Assembly (NCBI RefSeq): GCF_008312935.1
Contig: NZ_VSZO01000002.1
Span: 310,001-374,000, forward strand
DNA length: 64,000 bases
From: Roseiconus lacunae
GTDB lineage: Bacteria > Planctomycetota > Planctomycetia > Pirellulales > Pirellulaceae
Direction: 5' to 3'
The position numbers were made by a program, and so were the translations under genes. Position 1 is the first letter of the stretch. Each line of letters opens with the position of its first letter. The notes beneath the pieces were generated by a model. The model ran no database searches, had not been told where the DNA came from, and saw only the letters and a program-made list of their open reading frames with translations. Positions 57,192 through 64,000 of this stretch are shown here, piece by piece.

Positions 57192-59549
57192 TTATTCTAA
57201 CGTGATCGGAATCGAAGGGTGCGCCTTGCTGAACGCTTCGATCCCTCGAACGGTCACGTTGGTTTCGCCAAGATGAAACCAAGTTAGTTGCGGCGAATCT
57301 CCCATCGCAACCAGCGATTCGTCATCCATCCCACAACCGTGAACGACGAGCGTCCTTGTTCGATCCATGCCGACCGGCGTGTGGGTCTTGGCAAAGTCAA
57401 ACTTGCAATGGACAAACGCCAGTGACGTCGGGATCTTCCCCAGTTTTTGCATGTCTTCATGATCGATCGACGCGTGCCGGATTTCGACGGTTTTGAATTT
57501 CCGCTCAACTGGCCGAAGTGGTTCGACACTGAATTCGGGATTGATCAAGTAAACGCTGTCCAGACGCGGTGCCCGGCTGAGTCTGTCGAACAATTGATCG
57601 TCGACAATCGGGTCGGTAAGCCAAACTCGTTCCAAATTTTTTAGCTCGCCAATTCGCTCGGAGACCGGTTTCTGTTGGCAGTCAAAATGCAGATCGACCA
57701 AGCTGGCAAAGCGCGACAATTCTGACATCCCATCGTCGTCCAAGTAGCCGTTGTCGGCATGAAACGTCCACATCATCGCATCGTCACCGATTGCTTGGAG
57801 CGCGTCTGCGTCTACCTGGAAGTCGGTGTTCATTTCTGAAGCAACACCCAACCACCGCAGTTCCTCCATACACCACCGTTCAACGTTGGGGCCTCGGAAG
57901 CTGGTCGCTTCGACGGCCGCACGTCGGGCCCGACCGGTCCATGCTTCGCCAAAGAACTCTGCCAGCGGGGCTGGCAAGAAAAGCCCTTCTTCATCGAGGT
58001 GCCAAAGCCCGACGACGACCTGGCCCCCGGAATAGCGAATTTCATCAAGCATTCGGTCACGCACTTTCATACGTTTAAACCCCATGCTGTAACCGGCGAT
58101 CAAGATCGCAAAGGCGGTCGCGGCACAGAATGTTGTGCGCAACGAGACCTTAGTCTCCCCGAACAATAACATTTGCAACAAGATCCAACCGAGGCCAAAG
58201 ACGCCGGTGCAGATTGACGCGACACCAAACGTCGTCCATCCCGGTGGAACCGAACACAAGCCGCCAAATGCCCCCGTAGCAACGATCCCGACTAAGCCAA
58301 CGATGACTCGATGCTCATCGCAAGCATGCCGAAACGCTGCCCCCGTTCGTGTTCGCCACATCCCCCAGACCACCAGCCCCGACGAGATCAGCACGCTTGC
58401 GATAATCATGACAAGAACGTGCCCCTGATCGGCAAGCAGCGTGTGACCGGACTGAAAGCCACGCTCCGGTTCCGTCGTCAATAATTCCGGTGACACGTAA
58501 GGCTTGACCAGGGCCGGTGGCGGATTTTCATGCACGGCCAAAAGCGCGGAGCCATCGGAGTACACGGAGCGATCTTGAAATTGGCGATTCAGGTCGAACG
58601 ACAACTGCGACACGTGCGCGAGCTTACCGTAGTTGGTCGACACCATCACTTGCTGGGGAAACCATCGTCCACGGCTATCCTGCTGGAATGACGTCGTCGT
58701 TGCGGTGCGGATCTCCCGAGCAGATGCCGAGACCGACGTCTTGAATTGTTCGCGTATTGGCAGCAAGTCGCGATCTTTTGCGAAACTGACGTCACAATGA
58801 ATCAAATGACCATCTCGTTCGGCAATGGTCCGCCACTGCACCTGATAGCATGAGTGCCCATCGATATCGCCTTGCTTAACGGTGATCGGACCAAGGGCAA
58901 AGCGATTCGTAAACATCCGCTCCGCAAGATCCGGACTGAACAACCATTCGATCGATGGCCCCAAAGACGCGCTGATGATCGCAGTATGGGGACACGATAA
59001 GCGAAACGATTCTTCAAACGCGCCGACCACTGCACGTTCTGGTCCGTTAATCAATCCAAAAGGACTGCGGATTCGCGCCAACGTTCCATCGAAACAACAT
59101 CGCATACGTCGGTGTTCCGGCGACAGTCGCTCGGCCCGATAACACAGTCCCTGACGAAGAAAATTTTCATGGTAATCAAGGTCGCACGTTTGCGATGCCC
59201 AATCGGTCCCCATCACATCTTCGTGGGAAAGATCTTCGAACTCGCCAAAGTGACGTGTCGTCCGGGTCAGTCCCCATTCATCATATCGATCGGCGACCTT
59301 GGAAAGTTTTCCGACAACGCTGCTGAAGCGTTCTCGATCGGCGTTTGATTTAAAGCAACCTGAAAACGATTTGAAATCCGCAGTTGACCCGATCGATCCA
59401 AGACTTTGGCCGCCCTTTTGCCTCGGCTCAACCGACGCGACAAGTCCTGCCGTGTCACCTCCATCGACGTGTCCTGGACCGATCACAAAAGACGTTTGGG
59501 CTATCGCCCAGAACACAATGACGGTGCATCGCACTGCGGAAAATCGCAT
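57192..59549 (-). CDS. Orphan membrane protein with LRR-like C-terminus
   Basis: 785-aa protein from ATG 59549 (an ATG at 59567 is also in frame). A signal peptide (MRFSAVRCTVIVFWAIAQTS) leads into an exported domain of about 350 residues with several cysteines (SQTCDLDYHENF, MRCCFD). About five membrane helices follow (about 380-510; VLVMIIASVLISSGLVVWGMW and more). The C-terminal ~250 residues look like irregular leucine-rich repeats (LVDLHFDC, LKNLERVWLTD, PRLDSVYLIN, TWFHLGETNV). The topology places the repeat region in the cytosol or periplasm depending on helix count. No family is recognised. Confidence 0.82.
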   Translation of the reverse strand: MRFSAVRCTVIVFWAIAQTSFVIGPGHVDGGDTAGLVASVEPRQKGGQSLGSIGSTADFKSFSGCFKSNADRERFSSVVGKLSKVADRYDEWGLTRTTRHFGEFEDLSHEDVMGTDWASQTCDLDYHENFLRQGLCYRAERLSPEHRRMRCCFDGTLARIRSPFGLINGPERAVVGAFEESFRLSCPHTAIISASLGPSIEWLFSPDLAERMFTNRFALGPITVKQGDIDGHSCYQVQWRTIAERDGHLIHCDVSFAKDRDLLPIREQFKTSVSASAREIRTATTTSFQQDSRGRWFPQQVMVSTNYGKLAHVSQLSFDLNRQFQDRSVYSDGSALLAVHENPPPALVKPYVSPELLTTEPERGFQSGHTLLADQGHVLVMIIASVLISSGLVVWGMWRTRTGAAFRHACDEHRVIVGLVGIVATGAFGGLCSVPPGWTTFGVASICTGVFGLGWILLQMLLFGETKVSLRTTFCAATAFAILIAGYSMGFKRMKVRDRMLDEIRYSGGQVVVGLWHLDEEGLFLPAPLAEFFGEAWTGRARRAAVEATSFRGPNVERWCMEELRWLGVASEMNTDFQVDADALQAIGDDAMMWTFHADNGYLDDDGMSELSRFASLVDLHFDCQQKPVSERIGELKNLERVWLTDPIVDDQLFDRLSRAPRLDSVYLINPEFSVEPLRPVERKFKTVEIRHASIDHEDMQKLGKIPTSLAFVHCKFDFAKTHTPVGMDRTRTLVVHGCGMDDESLVAMGDSPQLTWFHLGETNVTVRGIEAFSKAHPSIPITLE

Positions 59550-59894
59550 AGGCTTCTGTCCTGGCAAGCGTAGTGAATCGTCGCATGACGCGGCTTAGCA
59601 GTGAGACCCAATGTAGCCAATTGTGAACCCCCGTGGGCAGAGTAATTCGCAAGTTCTGCGTCGACAATACGCCAGCAGCACAACAGGACACACGCTCAGC
59701 GGCGTCGCTACGATCGGCGTGTTCGCTATATTGTCTCGCTCTTGATTTCAACCTTCTATTGCGAAAGCATCCACCACCGACCGGTGCTTTGTTCCAACCA
59801 GAAAACTGGCTGTGATTGATCAGTCTACGGGCATTCGTCCCGGTTCGATCTGAATCCAAACGGTAACTTTGCACTGGGCAATCAATTCAACGCT
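59550..59894. other. Divergent intergenic with decayed repeat
   Basis: 345 bp between the orphan membrane gene and the OPT transporter. Apart from the partial repeat at 59784-59843 nothing gene-like is visible; the promoter of the transporter must lie within or after the repeat. Confidence 0.5.
59784..59843 (+). repeat. Interspersed repeat, partial copy D
   Basis: Matches the left flank and left arm of copy A: shared TGCTTTGTT near the start, and ATCAGTC-NN-CGGGCATTCG farther on. The right arm is missing or unrecognisably changed (only AAACGGT-like remains). It lies upstream of the OPT transporter gene. Confidence 0.65.
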
Positions 59895-61832
59895 ATGTCA
59901 GAGACGACGAATCCCTACGCGAGTCACCCGACGGAAAACGGTGGCGATAGTAACGGGCCGAAGACAAATGATTCCCGTGCAGAATTAACCCTGCGTGTGA
60001 TCGTCCTCGGGTTACTACTGGCCGTCATCATGGGTGCGGCCAATGTCTATGTCGGATTAAAAGCTGGGATGACCGTTTCGGCATCGATCCCCGCCGCCGT
60101 CATGGCGATGCTGTTGTTTAAGTTGTTGTTCAAGCGTTCGAGTATCCTTGAAGCAAACCAGGTCCAAACCTGCGCCTCGGCGGGTGAGTCATTGGCGGCA
60201 GGCATCATCTTCACGATGCCCGCGATGATTTTGATCGGGCACTGGCAATCATTTGATTTTTGGACGGTGACGATCGTCGCACTTACCGGTGGCTTGTTGG
60301 GCATTCTGTTTATGATCCCGATGCGCCGCGTGTTTGTTTCCAATAACGAAGACTTACCTTACCCAGAAGGCATCGCCTGTGCTGCCGTCTTAGAAGCCGG
60401 TGAGTCGGGCCAGCACGGAGCCGCCGCGCGTTTGATTGCCGGTGGTCTACTCGGTGGCTTATTCAAAATTATCGCGGGCTTTTTGGGTCTGGTCACAGAA
60501 ACGCTACAAGCGGCGACGGCGACCGGAGGCAGAATCTTTTACTTCGGCGGTGACCTATCACCGATGCTTGTCGCGGTTGGTTTCATCGTTCGGCTGAACG
60601 TTGCCGTACTGGTGTTTATCGGTGGGACGCTGGGTTGGCTAATCGGCATCCCGTTGCTTGGCGGTGCGAGCGAAACAGAGTCCGCGATCGACGGGGCATG
60701 GAGAATCTGGAGCAGCGAGGTTCGTTACGTCGGTGTCGGAGCGATGGTCGTCGGCGGACTCAGTTCGCTGATCGCCGTCCGCGCGGGTTTAAAAGCCGCC
60801 GTGACAGAATTGTGGTCCGGCTTCGGTGGAAAACAGGAGAAGAAACTGGCCGGTGACCAAGACCTCCCCGTCCCCATCATCGTTGGCCTAGCACTCGTCT
60901 GTACGGCGATGCTCGCCGTGATCAACTATCGTTTTACCGATTCGATGGGCGTCACCATATTGTCGACCGTTGTGATGCTTGCGATGGGATTCTTCTTCAC
61001 CGCCGTTGCCAGTTACATCGTTGGCTTGGTCGGGAATTCCAACAGCCCCGTCTCGGGGATGACCATCACGGCAGTGCTGGTCGCCGGAGGAATGCTGTGG
61101 CTGTACGGTTCATCGGGGACCGAGGCGATGGTATCGACTCTAGGAATCGCCGCGATCGTTTGCTGCGTCGCTTGCACCAGTGGTGACGTCTGCAATGACC
61201 TCAAGACCGGTTCCATCGTCGGTGCGACACCGTTTCGGCAGCAGATGATGCAAATCGCAGGTGTATTCGTCGCCGCATTCGTAATGGCTCCGGTTTTGAC
61301 TCTGCTTCACGAAAACACCGAAGGCGGGATTGGCGGCGAAAAGCTAGCCGCACCACAAGCGAGCCTATTCGCATCACTGGCCAAAGGGTTTTCTGGCGAA
61401 AGCGAATTGCCGTGGCACCTGATCGGCGTCGGTGCCGCGATCGGCGGTGTGATTTTGGTCATCGACGAAGTCATGAAGCGACGCTCCAATCACCGCGCCC
61501 ACCTGATGCCGATCGCGGTCGGTATGTACTTGCCGTTCGGTTTGGCAACTCCGATCCTGATCGGCGGATTGATCGCCCACCTCGCCACGCGCGGACGTCC
61601 CAAAGATGAACACGACAAAATTTTACACCCTGGGATTTTGTTCGCTTCGGGTGTAATCGCCGGAGAGGCGCTTACGGCCGTCGGCTTGGCGGGGCTCGCA
61701 GCGATCGGAATCACGTCCTACGAACTCGGCTTACCCGCCGGAATGCAGCTGGCGTTCTCTCTGATCGTGGCTGCCCTGATCATCGGATCGTTCGTGTCCA
61801 TGACGCGTTCATCGCTGCGTTCCGGCCAGTAA
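59895..61832 (+). CDS. OPT family oligopeptide transporter
   Basis: 645-aa integral membrane protein with about 14-16 hydrophobic helices. The start (MSETTNPYASHPTENGGD) is a polar cytoplasmic tail; helix 1 is followed by VYVGLKAGMTVSASIPAAV, a region typical of OPT proteins, and QTCASAGESLAAGIIFT and DLPYPEGIACAAVLEAGE match OPT hallmark blocks. The family imports oligopeptides or metal chelates with protons. No peptidase or siderophore gene adjoins it, so the substrate is open. Expressed alone. Confidence 0.93.
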   Translation: MSETTNPYASHPTENGGDSNGPKTNDSRAELTLRVIVLGLLLAVIMGAANVYVGLKAGMTVSASIPAAVMAMLLFKLLFKRSSILEANQVQTCASAGESLAAGIIFTMPAMILIGHWQSFDFWTVTIVALTGGLLGILFMIPMRRVFVSNNEDLPYPEGIACAAVLEAGESGQHGAAARLIAGGLLGGLFKIIAGFLGLVTETLQAATATGGRIFYFGGDLSPMLVAVGFIVRLNVAVLVFIGGTLGWLIGIPLLGGASETESAIDGAWRIWSSEVRYVGVGAMVVGGLSSLIAVRAGLKAAVTELWSGFGGKQEKKLAGDQDLPVPIIVGLALVCTAMLAVINYRFTDSMGVTILSTVVMLAMGFFFTAVASYIVGLVGNSNSPVSGMTITAVLVAGGMLWLYGSSGTEAMVSTLGIAAIVCCVACTSGDVCNDLKTGSIVGATPFRQQMMQIAGVFVAAFVMAPVLTLLHENTEGGIGGEKLAAPQASLFASLAKGFSGESELPWHLIGVGAAIGGVILVIDEVMKRRSNHRAHLMPIAVGMYLPFGLATPILIGGLIAHLATRGRPKDEHDKILHPGILFASGVIAGEALTAVGLAGLAAIGITSYELGLPAGMQLAFSLIVAALIIGSFVSMTRSSLRSGQ

Positions 61833-62050
61833 CGCTGCCGGCTAACGCTGTCCCTTCAACGGCACGCGCCTTCGTTGTTCGCGTGGTTGGTTTCCGATGA
61901 AAACATGGCAGGACAGAAGAGAGGCCAACACGAGACGTGCCGCATGGAGCTAGAATGACGGTCGATGGCCTTCCGCAATTCGTCGGGAGCCCATCACCAA
62001 GCAATCTCGTTCCATGTACACACTCGTCCGCGATCGGAGGCGGATCGTTC

Positions 62051-62665
62051 ATGCTCTTGCAACGCCTGAAGACAACTTTGGCGACCACACTCGCCGTTAC
62101 GCTATTGTCCACAGTGACATCGGCCGAAGAAGTTCCGATTTTCGATGGAAAGTCGATCAACAACTGGAACGTGAAGCCCACCGAAAACACCGACGGTCAC
62201 TGGAAAGTCGAAGACGGCGTGATCATCGCCGAAAATATCAATGAGAAAGGATCTGTCCTTTGGACGGACCGCGAATTCACGAATTACGAATTGGAGTTGG
62301 AATACCAAACACCTTCGGATTACTACGACACCGGGGTGATGCTTCGAGGCGACGGCCACCAAGTTCAAATTGGAATCTCTGGTAGCTTGAAGAAAGACAT
62401 GACCGGCTGTATCTACGCCCCAAAAGACAAACGCGGCAGCTACCCCGCACAAACGGACAAGATCGCCAAAGTTCATCATGTTGGGCAATGGAATCATCTG
62501 CGAATCGTGTTGAAAGACAAACGCATCCAGACGTTTCTCAACGGCGAAGCATTCGTCGACTACACCGGTATCGCCATCAACGATAAAGGACCGATCGGAC
62601 TGCAACTTCACGCCGGTCATCACATGTTGATTCGTTTCCGTAACTTGAAGCTCAAAGAACTCTAA
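62051..62665 (+). CDS. DUF1080 (3-keto-disaccharide hydrolase-like) secreted protein
   Basis: 204 aa from ATG 62051 with a signal peptide (MLLQRLKTTLATTLAVTLLSTVTSAEE). The mature part is one DUF1080 domain: VPIFDGKSINNWNV, HWKVEDGVIIAEN, DTGVMLRGDGHQVQIG, GQWNHLRIVLKDKRIQTFLNG, GPIGLQLHAGHHMLIRFRNLKLKEL. DUF1080 has a concanavalin-like jelly-roll fold and has been linked to sugar hydrolysis. A sulfatase begins one base after this stop, so the pair probably works on the same sulfated glycan. The longer frame to 61937 is not signal-like. Confidence 0.92.
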   Translation: MLLQRLKTTLATTLAVTLLSTVTSAEEVPIFDGKSINNWNVKPTENTDGHWKVEDGVIIAENINEKGSVLWTDREFTNYELELEYQTPSDYYDTGVMLRGDGHQVQIGISGSLKKDMTGCIYAPKDKRGSYPAQTDKIAKVHHVGQWNHLRIVLKDKRIQTFLNGEAFVDYTGIAINDKGPIGLQLHAGHHMLIRFRNLKLKEL

Positions 62666-62666
62666 A

Positions 62667-64000
62667 ATGACTCGATACTCGCTTGCACTCGCTGGGCTCT
62701 TACTCGCGTTTCCTTTCGTCGGCCGCGTTTCGAAAGCGGCCGCGCAGGATGATCCAACGGCACGTCTAAATTTGTTGCTGATCACCGTCGACGACATGAG
62801 TTGTGATTCGGTAGGTGCATTCGGGTGCGAACTGGAGGGCACCACGCCGAACATTGATGCCTTAGCGGCAAGCGGGCTGCGCTATCACTACGCCCACGTC
62901 CAAGTCGGTAATTGCTTTCCTTCGCGCAACGTGATGTGGTCGGGGCGCTACCCACACAACACCGGGGTCGAAGGTTTTTATCAAGTCCGTGATGCGTCAC
63001 ACCCACACTTGGTCGACGTGATGAAACAAGGCGGCTACTACGTCGCCATCCGAGGAAAAGTTTCTCACTCGACCCCGTATCAACCGTACGGATGGGACGA
63101 TGACTTGACGATTCTGGACGGCAAACAACAGGACATGAAAAACCCAAAGTCCTATTACCGTTCGGTACGTCACGGCATCGCATCGGCGAACAAAGCGGGC
63201 AAACCATTCTGCTTGAATGTCAACATTTCAGACCCGCACAAACCGTTTTATGCGATGGGAAAAGGCGGCGCCGTCGTCGATGATGCAAACGTTCCGTCAC
63301 GCGTTTTTACTCCCGAAGAGGTCCCCATTCCGGGCTTCCTGTTCGATCATCCAGACGTAAGACTGGAACTGGCCCACTATTATTCGTCGGTGCGTCGTGC
63401 CGACGATTGCGTCGGCCAAATCATGAAAGCTCTCTCCGAATCTGGATTAGAAAGTCAGACGGCAATATTATTTTTATCCGATCACGGAATGCCGCTGCCT
63501 TTCGCAAAAACTGCGCTTTGGCATCACAGCACTCGAACCCCGCTGATCGTTCGCGTGCCTGAGATCACCAAAGCCGGTGCGGTCGATCGCCGGCATATGG
63601 TATCCGCAGTCGATTTGCTGCCAACGATTCTAGACATCGCGGGACTGCCGCAACCGGGCGGTTTCGACGGTCGTAGTTTCGCGCCAACGCTGAGCGGAAA
63701 AACGCAAGCCGATCGCGACATGGTCTACAAAGTCTACAACGAAAACTCGGGATCAAACCGAAGCCCCATGCGTGGCGTCCAATCCAAACGTTTCGGATAT
63801 TTGTTCAATGCTTGGCCCGACGGCAAACGCGTCTTCAAGACCGCCACCACGGGAACACTTTCCTATCGAGCGATGGTCAAACTTGCGCCCACCGATTCGG
63901 AGATTGCCGAGCGTCTTGAATTTTTCCGCCACGGTGTGCGGGAAGAATTCTATGACTACGAAAACGACCCGGACGCATTGGTCAACCTGATCGACGATCC
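62667..64000 (+). CDS. Secreted sulfatase, 3' truncated by the window
   Basis: Frame is open from ATG 62667 to the window end (444 codons seen). A signal peptide (MTRYSLALAGLLLAFPFVG, Ala-rich cleavage region) precedes the sulfatase core with metal-binding TVDDMS, the signature Cys83 in CFPSR (formylglycine precursor), DPHKPF, SDHG and the WHHSTRTP Lys/His-type block. It sits one base after the DUF1080 gene, an operon common in planctomycete polysaccharide use. The C-terminal end is outside the window. Confidence 0.93.
   Translation, partial: MTRYSLALAGLLLAFPFVGRVSKAAAQDDPTARLNLLLITVDDMSCDSVGAFGCELEGTTPNIDALAASGLRYHYAHVQVGNCFPSRNVMWSGRYPHNTGVEGFYQVRDASHPHLVDVMKQGGYYVAIRGKVSHSTPYQPYGWDDDLTILDGKQQDMKNPKSYYRSVRHGIASANKAGKPFCLNVNISDPHKPFYAMGKGGAVVDDANVPSRVFTPEEVPIPGFLFDHPDVRLELAHYYSSVRRADDCVGQIMKALSESGLESQTAILFLSDHGMPLPFAKTALWHHSTRTPLIVRVPEITKAGAVDRRHMVSAVDLLPTILDIAGLPQPGGFDGRSFAPTLSGKTQADRDMVYKVYNENSGSNRSPMRGVQSKRFGYLFNAWPDGKRVFKTATTGTLSYRAMVKLAPTDSEIAERLEFFRHGVREEFYDYENDPDALVNLIDD

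Overview
The window looks like a chromosome segment of a planctomycete, most likely of the Rhodopirellula/Pirellulaceae group. This is inferred from gene content, not from a marker gene: tandem TPR/FG-GAP/ASPIC-UnbV lipoproteins, sulfatases, a DUF1080 protein, a PEP-CTERM protease, methanopterin-type cofactor genes in an aerobic-looking bacterium, a DNA topoisomerase I with a lysine/alanine tail, large acidic low-complexity inserts, and many gene starts without a clear Shine-Dalgarno site. No rRNA, tRNA, CRISPR array, insertion sequence or prophage was seen.

Layout. 1-7282: three tandem, paralogous secreted beta-propeller proteins (the first cut by the window edge), a 15-bp minisatellite and a small lipoprotein. 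7385-12880: DUF58 protein, 2-hydroxyacid dehydrogenase, a small orphan, a PEP-CTERM trypsin-like protease and a radical SAM protein. 13315-18607: flippase plus acyltransferase/SGNH pair (surface glycan) and a secreted toroid/HEAT protein. 18793-22577: secreted PHP phosphoesterase, ThiL and a pseudouridine synthase. 22783-25041 (minus): an overlapping trio, PabA-like amidotransferase, DUF447 protein and beta-RFAP synthase, read as a tetrahydromethanopterin cofactor operon. 25135-27775: class II aldolase, a bidirectional terminator, TrhO and Tpx. 27972-33549: seven-heme cytochrome, sulfatase, ABC ATPase and exonuclease III. 33807-39830: PpiD/SurA-like chaperone, topoisomerase I and a 60-residue basic protein. 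40441-46429: GldA-like ATPase, GldF-GldG fusion and DUF4340 protein, a gliding-type ABC export operon. 46767-51734: an orphan cytosolic protein, a coiled-coil lipoprotein, a redoxin/cytochrome/copper-monooxygenase fusion and a small membrane protein. 51784-56752 (minus): glycolate-to-glycine module (aminotransferase, GlcD-GlcE fusion, GlcF). 56906-64000: SlyX, an orphan membrane protein, an OPT transporter, a DUF1080 protein and a sulfatase cut by the window end.

The genes fit an aerobic heterotroph that degrades sulfated polysaccharides, keeps a methanopterin C1 pathway and salvages glycolate. A family of interspersed repeats with a 66-bp near-palindromic core occurs at 10324, 18641 and 40000 (inverted), with a decayed half copy near 59784; a different hairpin lies at 46457. 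The most interesting items are the cofactor trio, the three-domain redoxin fusion, the seven-heme cytochrome, the hairpin repeat family and several orphan proteins.
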